Source of the DNA: Tangfeifania diversioriginum
GTDB taxonomy: Bacteria; Bacteroidota; Bacteroidia; Bacteroidales; Prolixibacteraceae
Length of the DNA stretch: 64,000 bases
Direction of reading: 5' to 3'
NCBI GenBank assembly: GCA_945873105.1
Contig: CAMCBW010000009.1
Coordinates: 1 to 64,000 of the forward strand
Shown here: positions 27,543 through 36,700 of the stretch, piece by piece
How positions within the stretch are numbered: the first letter of the stretch is position 1
Layout: each line of letters begins with the position of its first letter
The notes under the pieces: generated by a model
What the model was told of the DNA's origin: nothing
Database searches by the model: none
Seen by the model: only the letters and a program-made list of their open reading frames with translations
Made by a program: the position numbers and the translations under genes

Positions 27543-28791
27543 TTTACTTTTTTCTTTTTTACTCCTCTTTACTCCCTTTGCCATAAATAGGGTAGCAGCC
27601 ATTTCTCCTGCAGTTAAAGTGAAAGCAGTAAAAATGGTGACTTCCGGCGAAAAAAATCATTTTTTTGGATACTATGGGATAAATGTCTGGAACAAGAATA
27701 AGACCCACCTGCTATCCCTTGAAACAGATTTTAACGATCATCTTCCCGGGGCAGGAGAGAAGGCAACCATTGGATTGGTGAATCTTAAAGCACTTCATTT
27801 TAAGGCACTCACGCAAACCAGTGCATGGAATATGCAACAGGGATGTATGATGTTCTGGAATCCAGTTAAACCGAATGAGGAGTTTTATTTTAATGATGTG
27901 GTGGATGGGAAGTTGGTATCCGTACTTTTTAATCTAAAAACCAATTCAAGGACCGTTTTGCCATTTCCTGTCAGTGGTCTTTCACACAACGGAAGATTCG
28001 CTATCTCCTTGAATTATGGTAGAATAAGCAGGTTGAGGAAAGTGGTTAGTTATCCTGGAACCACTGATCCCAATCCCACAGTGGCACATCCTGAAAATGA
28101 TGGACTCTTCGTCATAGATCTTCAGACTATGGAGAAGAAACTTATCGTCTCCTTTGCCCAAATGGCAGCAGTCATCAAGTTGTCTCGTCCGGATATTGCC
28201 GACAAGCACTTGTGGACTGAGCACGCGGAGTTTAGCCGCAATGATGAAAAGATTCTGTTTCTCCCAAGAACAATTCAACCAGATGGTAGAAGTCTTGAGA
28301 CAGGATTATTCACCGTAAATGCGGATGGCAGCCAAATGAAAGAGATTCTTCCTTATGGATCAAGCGTATCCCATTTTGGATGGAGAAATGACGAAGAGAT
28401 GGTAATTACTTACAACTACAATGGAAAATCCAGAAGTCATGTTATCGTGAATTGTTCACAAAATCCGTTCATGGCAGTGAGTGGATTTGCACATGATGGT
28501 CATTGTTCATTTGATAAATCCGGAGAATGGATACTTACGGATGGGCCAAAGGATATGAAGAAAGTGGAGAATTCAGTACAATTGTTTCATCTGCCGACAC
28601 AGCGCTATTTTTTGATTCATGCTTTTGAAATGGTGCTTCCGCGTTTCCTTGGTGCAGGTACCAGCAGCGATACACGTTGTGATTTACATCCGAGAATGAG
28701 CGACGATAACACCATGATTTGTGTAGATGCTATCGATCCGGCAACAGCCAAACGGCAGATTTATATCATCGAGATTTCAATTGGATACTAA
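27526..28791 (+). CDS. Exported PD40-type beta-propeller protein, oligogalacturonate-lyase-like
   Basis: This 421-residue protein has a signal peptide (MGNLINLLFSFLLLFTPFAINRVAA) and repeated propeller blades such as GLSHNGRFAISLN, HAEFSRNDEKILFLP, HCSFDKSGEWILTDG and LHPRMSDDNTMICVD. Histidines in the blades (HPR, HCSF) recall oligogalacturonide lyases of PL22. The similarity is weak and a non-catalytic role is possible. Its start overlaps the GH28 gene, so the two are translationally coupled and likely serve the same substrate. It is the last gene of PUL 1. Confidence 0.55.
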   Translation: MGNLINLLFSFLLLFTPFAINRVAAISPAVKVKAVKMVTSGEKNHFFGYYGINVWNKNKTHLLSLETDFNDHLPGAGEKATIGLVNLKALHFKALTQTSAWNMQQGCMMFWNPVKPNEEFYFNDVVDGKLVSVLFNLKTNSRTVLPFPVSGLSHNGRFAISLNYGRISRLRKVVSYPGTTDPNPTVAHPENDGLFVIDLQTMEKKLIVSFAQMAAVIKLSRPDIADKHLWTEHAEFSRNDEKILFLPRTIQPDGRSLETGLFTVNADGSQMKEILPYGSSVSHFGWRNDEEMVITYNYNGKSRSHVIVNCSQNPFMAVSGFAHDGHCSFDKSGEWILTDGPKDMKKVENSVQLFHLPTQRYFLIHAFEMVLPRFLGAGTSSDTRCDLHPRMSDDNTMICVDAIDPATAKRQIYIIEISIGY

Positions 28792-28932
28792 TTATGAAGG
28801 GTCCTTCCTAATTGTTTTGGCAAATTTGAGTAGGTTGGGATCCAATTAGTGAGCTGGTCCTGCCTGAAACTACCAGATCTTTTTGCACATTTGTAGCTGA
28901 CTTCAGATTGTTTATTGTATTCATTTCAGCCT

Positions 28933-29649
28933 ATGAACAAAACCCAACAACTCGCCCGGATGATCGACCACTCCATCCTCCACCCAACCATGACGGATGA
29001 GGATTTGAGACGGGAGTGTGAGGTGGCCCGGAAATACAGGGTGGCCTCGGTGTGCGTGAAGCCTTATGCGGTAAAGCAGGCGGTGGAATTGCTTCGCAAC
29101 AGTGAGGTGCAGGTCGGTTGTGTGATCGGTTTTCCTGCCGGGAATTCGGCCATTGCCGTCAAGGTATTTGAAGCCGAAAATGCCTGCAAGGAGGGCGCAG
29201 TAGAGATTGACATGGTGATCAACATCGGTAAAGCTTTGCAGGGGGACTGGGATTACATCCGGGAAGAGATCAGATCAGTAACCGATGCCTGTCATGGATT
29301 GGGTGCTGTCGTGAAGGTGATCTTTGAAACAGACTACATCTCCAGGGAATCTGATATCATCCGGCTTTGTGAGATTTGTACCGAAGTTGGTGCCGACTAT
29401 GTGAAAACCTCCTCAGGTTTTGGTTTTGTCAAACAATCCAATGGCGATTATAACTATCTTGGTGCCACCATTCCGGTTCTGGAATTGATGAAAAGAACGG
29501 TGGGTCCCCAGGTGAAGGTCAAGGCTGCAGGTGGCGTTCGTAACCTCGATCAGCTGCTTCAGGTTCAGGAGGTTGGTTGTACCAGATGTGGTGCAACGGC
29601 AACTGGTGCCATTCTGGAAGAGGCCATGCTGCGATTTGGAAAATATTAA
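28933..29649 (+). CDS. deoC: Deoxyribose-phosphate aldolase
   Basis: The ATG at 28933 gives a 238-residue protein; a TTG at 28915 is less likely. It matches class I DeoC: MIDHSILHPTMT at the start, VCVKPYAV, VIGFPAGN, EIDMVINIG, DYVKTSSGFG with the Schiff-base Lys, and VKAAGGVRNLDQ. It cleaves 2-deoxyribose 5-phosphate to acetaldehyde and glyceraldehyde 3-phosphate in nucleoside salvage. It is 26 bp from a sulfatase gene on the same strand and separated from PUL 1 by about 140 bp. Confidence 0.93.
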   Translation: MNKTQQLARMIDHSILHPTMTDEDLRRECEVARKYRVASVCVKPYAVKQAVELLRNSEVQVGCVIGFPAGNSAIAVKVFEAENACKEGAVEIDMVINIGKALQGDWDYIREEIRSVTDACHGLGAVVKVIFETDYISRESDIIRLCEICTEVGADYVKTSSGFGFVKQSNGDYNYLGATIPVLELMKRTVGPQVKVKAAGGVRNLDQLLQVQEVGCTRCGATATGAILEEAMLRFGKY

Positions 29650-29675
29650 ACTGGTCACATAAATTTGTCAAGAAA

Positions 29676-31136
29676 ATGATAGATCACCACAATCACCCTG
29701 AATTGCTGGCAGCAGGTATGATGCTGGTCACCCTGCTTCATCCCTCCGCTGTTGAGGCTGCACAACCACAGAAAGGTAACCTGCTCCCACCGAAACCCAA
29801 TATCATCTTTATCCTGGCCGATGACCTGGGCTATGGTGACCTAAGCTGTTATGGACAGAAGCATTTTCAAACGCCGAACATCGACCGGTTGGCCAAAGAG
29901 GGGATGTTGTTTACGCAACATTATTCAGGCTGCCCGGTTTGTGCGCCTTCGAGGTCTTCCCTCATGACAGGTCAGAACACGGGTCATACCCCCATCCGCG
30001 GCAACAAGGAGTGGGTGCCGGAAGGGCAGTGGCCGTTGCCTGCAGGGAGTGTAACCATCCCGGAGATGCTGAAAACCGTAGGCTATACAACAGGTTGCTT
30101 TGGCAAATGGGGACTGGGTTTTGTAGGCACCGAAGGAGATCCAAACAACCAGGGTATCGATCAGTTTTACGGCTACAATTGCCAACGGCTGGCGCACAAC
30201 TACTACCCCGGACATTTGTGGGACAACCAGCAAAAAATTGTATTGGCTGGAAATGCCGGGGATCAGTTTGGAGAATACGCGCCAGATTTAATACAGCAAC
30301 ATGCCCTGCAATTCATGGAGAAAAACAAAGACAACCCTTTTTTCCTCTATTACGCCAACACCATTCCCCATGCAGAGTTGTTGCTGCCGCAGAAAAATAT
30401 GGAACCATTCCGTGGCAAGCTGTTGCCGGAGAAGAGTTTCAAGGGAACCAATCCGGGAGACAAGGGGTTCAGGGAAGGTCCTTATGGCACACAGCCCGAG
30501 GCGCATGCTGCCTTCGCTGCGATGGTGACCCTGCTGGACAAACAGGTGGGTGAGGTCATGGACAAATTGAAGGAGCTTGGTCTGGATAAAAACACCCTTA
30601 TCTTCTTTAGCTCAGACAATGGACCCCATCTGGAGGGCGGAGCCGATCCCGATTTTTTTGACAGCAACGGTCCGTTGAGGGGGTACAAGCGTGATTTGTA
30701 TGAGGGGGGGATGCGTGAACCGATGCTCGCCTGGTGGCCTGGAAAGATCAAGGCGGGCACAAAATCTGACCATATCTCGGCATTCTGGGATGTGATGCCC
30801 ACCCTGGCAGCCCTCACCGGGGCCAAAACACCAGGGAATATCGATGGAATATCCTTCCTCCCAACATTGCTGTCACAAAAGGGACAACCACAACATGACT
30901 ACCTCTACTGGGAATTTCACGAGCAGAAAGGGCGTCAGGCAGTACGGAAAGGCAATTGGAAGTTGGTTTGCTACCAGGTGCAGGACCCGTCAAAGGCAAC
31001 CACCGAGTTGTACGACCTGGGAAAAGATATCGGAGAGCAGCAAAATGTGGCCGGCCAAAATCCTGAAATCGTTAAGGAACTTTTAGCATTGATGAAGGGG
31101 GCGAGGATTCCGTCGGAGGTGTTTAAATATCAGTAA
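29676..31136 (+). CDS. Sulfatase (S1 type), exported
   Basis: The ATG at 29676 gives 486 residues with a hydrophobic N-terminus (LLAAGMMLVTLLHPSAVEA). The sulfatase signature CAPSR at 89-93 provides the Cys that is converted to formylglycine. Other conserved pieces are ILADDLGYGDLSCYG (metal-binding Asp pair), TIPEMLKTVGYTTGCFGKWGLG and SSDNGPHLEGG. It would remove sulfate from a glycan in the periplasm. It resembles the sulfatase at 40769 more than the one at 39270. The anaerobic maturase is not in the window. Confidence 0.9.
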   Translation: MIDHHNHPELLAAGMMLVTLLHPSAVEAAQPQKGNLLPPKPNIIFILADDLGYGDLSCYGQKHFQTPNIDRLAKEGMLFTQHYSGCPVCAPSRSSLMTGQNTGHTPIRGNKEWVPEGQWPLPAGSVTIPEMLKTVGYTTGCFGKWGLGFVGTEGDPNNQGIDQFYGYNCQRLAHNYYPGHLWDNQQKIVLAGNAGDQFGEYAPDLIQQHALQFMEKNKDNPFFLYYANTIPHAELLLPQKNMEPFRGKLLPEKSFKGTNPGDKGFREGPYGTQPEAHAAFAAMVTLLDKQVGEVMDKLKELGLDKNTLIFFSSDNGPHLEGGADPDFFDSNGPLRGYKRDLYEGGMREPMLAWWPGKIKAGTKSDHISAFWDVMPTLAALTGAKTPGNIDGISFLPTLLSQKGQPQHDYLYWEFHEQKGRQAVRKGNWKLVCYQVQDPSKATTELYDLGKDIGEQQNVAGQNPEIVKELLALMKGARIPSEVFKYQ

Positions 31137-31140
31137 TGCA

Positions 31141-31467
31141 TCACCGAATTATTTCTGAAAGGATATTTTTAAATTCAAGTAACTCATTGTTTGATAATTT
31201 GCCCAGTTCGGCAATTTTATCCTCTCTCTTTAAAGTAACAATTCGATCTACTTTAATAACTGAAGTTGATCTAAGATTATTGATTCTGTCAGGTCTTATT
31301 ATTATCTCACGATGAGAAATGGAGGAAGGTACAACTGAACTTATTGCCGAAACAACAAGATCTCTATATTTATCATCAGTTTCAGTTATGACTACAGCAG
31401 GTCGTACTTTCCGATTTGTTAATTCTGCAAACGGGAATGGGATCAGTATTATGTCACCAATCTTCAT
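31141..31467 (-). CDS. MazF/PemK-family toxin
   Basis: This 108-residue protein starts MKIGDIILIPFPFAELTNRKVRPAVVI, the usual opening of PemK/MazF ribosome-independent mRNA endonucleases, with RPAVVI near the active Arg. The later SVIKVDRIVTLKR matches the conserved Lys-containing strand. It begins 4 bp after the stop of the small gene at 31472, its probable antitoxin. Its stop lies 4 bp from the stop of the convergent sulfatase gene. Confidence 0.82.
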   Translation of the reverse strand: MKIGDIILIPFPFAELTNRKVRPAVVITETDDKYRDLVVSAISSVVPSSISHREIIIRPDRINNLRSTSVIKVDRIVTLKREDKIAELGKLSNNELLEFKNILSEIIR

Positions 31468-31471
31468 CTCC

Positions 31472-31687
31472 TTATACTTTTGATTTTAGATAATCCTGAT
31501 AAAGATCTTCCCTTGGATCCTCTAAAAAACCGAGACCTTCAGTTTGGGCCGAAAACTCACGTAATTCATGATCTGTTGGTAGCAATTCCTCAATGAAGGT
31601 TACAACGACTTTGTATCGCTTCTTCTCGGATATTTCATCCGTGATCTTCACAACTTTTCCATCATATATTCCATTTACTGCAAACAT
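31472..31687 (-). CDS. Probable antitoxin of the MazF-type pair
   Basis: The ATG at 31687 gives a 71-residue protein; an upstream start would add ten residues. It begins MFAVNGIYDGKVVKITDEI, followed by a charged acidic C-terminal half (LEDPREDLYQDYLKSK) expected to wrap the toxin. It does not look like the AbrB-type MazE. Position, size and 4-bp spacing to the toxin support the antitoxin role, which is inference. Confidence 0.7.
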   Translation of the reverse strand: MFAVNGIYDGKVVKITDEISEKKRYKVVVTFIEELLPTDHELREFSAQTEGLGFLEDPREDLYQDYLKSKV

Positions 31688-31716
31688 GATAATTGTTTTT
31701 ACAAATATACAATTCA

Positions 31717-31745
31717 TTGGTCGACTTAATAATTTTATACTTTTG
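31717..31745 (+). promoter_or_regulatory. Candidate Bacteroidota promoter for the PUL 2 sigma gene
   Basis: TTG at 31717-31719 and TACTTTTG at 31738-31745 are 18 bp apart and match the Bacteroidota -33 (TTTG) and -7 (TAnnTTTG) elements. They would leave a leader of roughly 75 nt before the sigma factor start. The site lies in the intergenic region between the toxin-antitoxin pair and the sigma gene. Confidence 0.45.
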
Positions 31746-31826
31746 AAAATTGAATTCTGTCACATTTTTTTTAAAAATTATTTTCAACCTTTAAAATCCC
31801 GTTTGTTAAGGATCAAATGATCTCCA

Positions 31827-32459
31827 ATGCACCAGTGTATGCCGGAATTTGACATAAATAGAACCAAAAGCAACCCACAGCATCTTTTTGATCTCGTCAA
31901 AAGTGATGATCAGAAAGCCTTTGAGCAGCTGTTTGCCATCTTCTTTGCCCGGTTGAATGATTTTGCCAGGAAGGTTGTGGGAGATGATGTGGTATCCCAG
32001 GATATGGTTCAGGAGGTCTTTGTGAAATTGTGGGAAGGCCGGGATCGGATAGAAAGCATCAACCTGGAGGCCTTTCTGTTCCGTTCGGTGAGAAACCGCT
32101 GCCTGGATTACCTCAAACACCAGAAAGTGGAGCTCAGCAGGATGCAGGGAATTACCGTAGCTTCCAGGTATGAGGAGTTGTACCGGATCGATTTCATTGG
32201 CAATGAACCATATGTCCTGATCGAGAAAGAACTTGAGCAGGAAATTGAGAAGACCATACAGGGTCTGCCCGATCGTTGCCGTGAAGTTTTTATTTTAAGC
32301 CGGAAGCATGGATTAAAGAACAAGGAGATTGCCGAGGCACTTCAGATCAGTATCAAGAATGTGGAACGCCACCTCCACCGTGCCCTGCAATCGTTTCGCA
32401 GGAATTTTTCAGGAGTGCTTCCAATACCGATCATTTCCTTGATATTGAAGAGTCTGTAA
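31827..32459 (+). CDS. ECF sigma-70 factor of PUL 2
   Basis: This 210-residue protein has region 2 (DVVSQDMVQEVFVKLWEGRD, NLEAFLFRSVRNRCLDYLK) and region 4 (LPDRCREVFILSRKHGLKNKEIAEALQISIKNVERHLHRAL). It is of the same FecI-like group as the PUL 1 sigma. The next gene encodes its FecR anti-sigma partner. ATG 31839 is an alternative start four codons in. Confidence 0.9.
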   Translation: MHQCMPEFDINRTKSNPQHLFDLVKSDDQKAFEQLFAIFFARLNDFARKVVGDDVVSQDMVQEVFVKLWEGRDRIESINLEAFLFRSVRNRCLDYLKHQKVELSRMQGITVASRYEELYRIDFIGNEPYVLIEKELEQEIEKTIQGLPDRCREVFILSRKHGLKNKEIAEALQISIKNVERHLHRALQSFRRNFSGVLPIPIISLILKSL

Positions 32460-32511
32460 ACCGTTAAAATCCATAATAAAAAATATTTGGTTGCGGAGGA
32501 TGGGTAAAGCC

Positions 32512-32522
32512 GGGTATTTGTC
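32512..32522 (+). promoter_or_regulatory. Conserved GGGTATTTGTC motif before fecR of PUL 2
   Basis: The 11-mer is identical to that at 13846-13856 and lies 28 bp before the FecR ATG. The surrounding bases differ between the two loci, so the match is not due to general similarity of the spacer. Confidence 0.5.
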
Positions 32523-32550
32523 GTTTTAATGTCAAAGACAAAATCTACCC

Positions 32551-33528
32551 ATGGTCAATCAGGAATTCAAGGCCATCACTTTCCGCTATTTTCGCGGTGA
32601 ACTGGCCGAAGATGAATATGAAATATTAACAGGATACCTCCAGCACAAAGAAAATGCTGACTACTTCAGCAGTGCCAAAGCGGAGTGGGAACAGCAACCC
32701 CAGCTGGATGAAACGGGAGCCAGGAACCTCAAACGACTCTCGTATCAGCTCAACAACGTAAAAGCGACACCCGCCCGGCCCATGATACTCAGGTTATGGT
32801 TTCAGGTGGCAGCTGTTGCCGCGATTCTGGCAACAGGACTCTTTCTTGGTGCAATTGTCGGCAATCAAAATTCTGCCTCCCAACCATTTTCAGAGCAGTT
32901 GGTATTTGAAACACCCCGTGGACAGAAGTCGCTGGTGAAACTGCCAGATGGTTCAGAGGTTTGGTTGAATGCCAAATCAAAGCTGGTGTACAAAACCTTT
33001 TCTGCCAGCCACCGGCAGGTCGAATTGAACGGGGAGGCTTTCTTTAAAATTTCAAGGAATGAACAAGCCCCCTTCGTCGTAAAAACGGACCTGTGCGAAG
33101 TGGAAGTCCTGGGTACTTCCTTCAACGTGATGGCTTACAATGAGTTTGGACGCCAGGAAATCACCCTGCTCAGTGGGAAAGTGGTGGTGCATGCCGATGA
33201 ATTGGACCAGGAGATCAAGCCTGGTCAGGCTGTGGTCCTGAAAAATCATCAAATGAAGGTGGTGGAGGTTAATTCTACGGATGCTTCGGGATGGGTCGAA
33301 AGCAAGTTCAACTTCCGGAACATCCCATTGTCAGAACTGATGACCAGGTTGGAGAACTGGTACGATGTCGATATTACACTGGTCAACAGGACGGGCAGGG
33401 AGGTCAGTTTTACCGGGACCTTTAAGAATGAAGAGACCATCTGGCAGGTGCTGGATGCCATACAGGTCTATACTCCAATCAGGTACAAAAAAACAGATTT
33501 AAGGCAGATCAGGATCACTGTTGAATAG
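32551..33528 (+). CDS. FecR-type anti-sigma factor of PUL 2
   Basis: This 325-residue protein has a cytoplasmic N-terminus, one membrane helix (FQVAAVAAILATGLFLGAIVG, about residues 88-108), and a periplasmic FecR domain (PDGSEVWLNAKSKLVY, ELNGEAFFKIS, VEVLGTSFNVMAY, SGKVVVH) ending in a DUF4974-like region (FTGTFKNEETIWQVLDAI). It should couple the STN domain of the following SusC protein to release of the upstream sigma factor. Confidence 0.9.
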   Translation: MVNQEFKAITFRYFRGELAEDEYEILTGYLQHKENADYFSSAKAEWEQQPQLDETGARNLKRLSYQLNNVKATPARPMILRLWFQVAAVAAILATGLFLGAIVGNQNSASQPFSEQLVFETPRGQKSLVKLPDGSEVWLNAKSKLVYKTFSASHRQVELNGEAFFKISRNEQAPFVVKTDLCEVEVLGTSFNVMAYNEFGRQEITLLSGKVVVHADELDQEIKPGQAVVLKNHQMKVVEVNSTDASGWVESKFNFRNIPLSELMTRLENWYDVDITLVNRTGREVSFTGTFKNEETIWQVLDAIQVYTPIRYKKTDLRQIRITVE

Positions 33529-33650
33529 TTTTCCTGGTAAGGGCTATGATTAAAAATAATTACTTAAGTCAGATTTATCGATAGAAGGGAGGAACAATCG
33601 AAGCAGCACAAGCGGGCAAAAAAAGAAGAATCCAACTTAATATATAAAAA

Positions 33651-33682
33651 GACGCCAGAAAAGCGGCAACTCTTCTGACGTC
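33651..33682 (+). promoter_or_regulatory. Hairpin in the leader of susC, PUL 2
   Basis: Arms 33651-33660 and 33673-33682 pair at 9 of 10 positions around a 12-nt loop. The right arm runs into CGTCAGAATTCTAGAATTAA, which resembles the sequence after the hairpin of PUL 1. It lies about 40 bp before susC. Confidence 0.5.
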
Positions 33683-33723
33683 AGAATTCTAGAATTAATA
33701 TTCATTAAAACCAATGTAAAACT

Positions 33724-36700
33724 ATGAAAAAAAACGCCTCGAAGCTAAGGCACCCACTGTGGCCTCAGCTAAGAAAAATGTTCATCGTTATGAAACTAAC
33801 CACACTGTTAATTTTTTTCGCACTTTTTCAGGTTTCTGCGAGCTCCTATTCCCAAATTACCAGGTTAAATCTGAAGTTTGAGAATGAAACCCTTGAGAGT
33901 GTCTTCAACAAGATTGAAGCCAATTCCGAATTCTCCATCTTTTACAAGAATGAGTTGATAAAGAACTCAAAAGAGGTAAGCGGAGAGTACAAGGATGCCC
34001 TGGTGTTTGCCATTTTGGATGAGGTACTCAAGAACGAGGAGCTGACCTACACCATCAAGGACAAGCTGATCATGATTGTGCCAAAGGATTATGTCCCGGC
34101 AGCAAACAATGCCCAGCAGGACCGAAGGATCTCGGGGAAGGTGACAGATCAGGCAGGATTACCCATTCCGGGGGTTTCGGTTTTGGTAAAGGGAACCACG
34201 GTAGGGATCACGACTGCCAATGATGGAAGTTTTGCGTTGCAAATTCCTGCGGATGCGCAGACCATCTCCTTCCTGTTTGTGGGAATGAAAACCCAGGAGA
34301 TCGCTGCTGCCGGCAAGAATGTATTCAACGTGGTACTGGAAGAGGAGACCATTGGGGTGGATGAAGTGGTGATTGTAGGTTATGGATCCCAAAAGAAGAT
34401 CAATACCACCGGAGCCGTTTCGCAGGTGAAAATGAAGGAGGTATTGGGCGACAGGCCGGTTATCAGTACTGCATCGGCACTACAGGGAACCATTCCCGGT
34501 CTGGTCGTAGCCGGTGGATCTTCGCCCGGTCAGGCAAAATCTTTCAACATTCGTGGAACAACCTCTGTGAATGGTGGTAGTCCGTTGGTTTTGATCGACA
34601 ACGTACCCGGAAACCTCGAAATGATCAATCCCGAAGACATTGAATCAGTTTCTGTCCTGAAGGATGCTGCCTCTTCTGCCATCTATGGCGCCCGTGCAGC
34701 CTATGGGGTTATCCTGGTAAGTACGAAGAAGGGAGAGAAGAACCAGCGTTTTCAATTGAACTACAGCAACAATTTTGGATTCGAGGAGTCCATCAACCGA
34801 CCGGAACAGGCCTCTGCCCTTGATTTCCTGAAAGGTTACAAAAATACAGGCTTCCTTTCGGGAAACTATTTTGCCGGACAGAACATCGACAAGTGGATCC
34901 AGTATTTAACAGATTATCAAAAGGACCCAAGCAAGTTTGATATCGTGGGGGACGGCATTTATATCCCTACTGACAACAATCCTACCAAGACACGTTACTA
35001 TTTGAATGAGAAGGATCTTTATGCAAATATGCTGGAAGATTATGGCTTTCTGCAGTCACACAACATTTCAGTAAGCGGGGGAACTGCCAATCTTTCCTAC
35101 CGTATATCCCTGGGATACAATGACGAACAAGGCCCCTTGCTGACAGACAATGACAACTTTTCCCGTATCACCACCAATGCCTACATTTCGGCGGATATTA
35201 CTCCGTGGTTGACAGAATCTGTCGATGTTAGATATGCCAACAGCACTAAGTCATTACCTTACGAGGTTTCAGGCGGTCTATATGGAATGCGAATCTGTAT
35301 GTTGACACCGGAAGGAGAGATGACCTCCAATAGCGGCAAACTGCTGCCAATGAACACTCCGAGAAACATGTTGCTCTATTCAGCTCCCGCCATTACGAAA
35401 ACAGCCAATCCCAGGATTTTATCCAGGACGACGCTCAAACCATTCAAGGGGATGGAGGCCATTCTTGAGTATACCTTTAACAACCAGACTGCCGATTTTA
35501 AGCAGTTCAATGCGCCGTATGAGTTTACCTCCATCCAGTTGGGGGAGGCTTTTACTGCCAACAATGTGTCCCAATACTGGAACACCAAATCCTCGACCGA
35601 TTACAAGGCGCTCAATGCCTATGCCACCTATACCCTGGATCTGGAGAAAATTCACCACATCAAGGCGATGGCCGGTTACAACCAGGAGAGCAGCAGCTAT
35701 GAAGAGCTGAATGCCGACCGCAAATACATGATCAACAACGACCTGCCCTCCTTCAGTAGTGCTACAGGAGAGACGAAAGTAACCGATCAATATTCTGAAT
35801 ACTCGGTCAGAGGCGGTTTCTTCAGGTTGAATTATGATTACAAGGGCAAGTACCTTTTTGAGGCCAACGGTCGCTATGACGGATCTTCCAAATTTCCTAC
35901 AGACACTCGTTTCGGATTTTTCCCATCGGTTTCATTGGGTTGGAACATGGCCAACGAAAACTTCATGAAGTGGTCGTCAAAATGGTTGAATCAATTCAAA
36001 TTAAGGGGTTCCTGGGGACAAATCGGCAACCAGGCCATCTCTCCCTATGCCTACATGCCCTCCATGTCCTCCTTCCTGGGCGCCTGGATTCAAAATGGGA
36101 CGCAACCCACTACGCTTAATTCCCCCGGATTGGTGAGCAGTACTTTTACCTGGGAAACAGTTCAGACGCTGGACTTTGGATTGGACATGAGCCTATTCAA
36201 TTCCCGCCTGCAAACTACCTTCGACTGGTACCAGCGTGAAACAAAGGATATGCTGGCACCCGGGATGGAATTGCCGGCAGTAGTTGGAGCCTCTGCTCCA
36301 CTGCAGAATGTGGCCAATCTTGAGACCAAGGGTTGGGAGGCCAATGTTGCCTGGCACGATAAAATAGGAGAGGTCGCCTACAATGTTGGTTTTAATCTAT
36401 ATGATTCAAGGTCTCACATCACCAAATACAACAACGTTTCAGGCCTGCTAAACAGCTTTTACGAAGGACAGGAGATCGGCGAAATCTGGGGCTATGTTAC
36501 CGATGGATTCTATTCGGTCGATGATTTCAGTAGTACTACCACCTGGAAATTGAAAGATGGTGTTCCTACCATCCAGGGGTACAATGTGAAACCGGGGGAC
36601 GTGAAGTTCAAGAATCTGAATGACGGGACAAACAGCAAGAATCAAATTGATCCGGGAGCCAGTACCTTGTCAGATCCGGGTGACCGCAAAATCATTGGCA

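Noticed and set aside
29939-30553. 204-residue open frame inside the sulfatase gene
   Set aside because: It overlaps the CAPSR sulfatase in another frame and shows no conserved motif.
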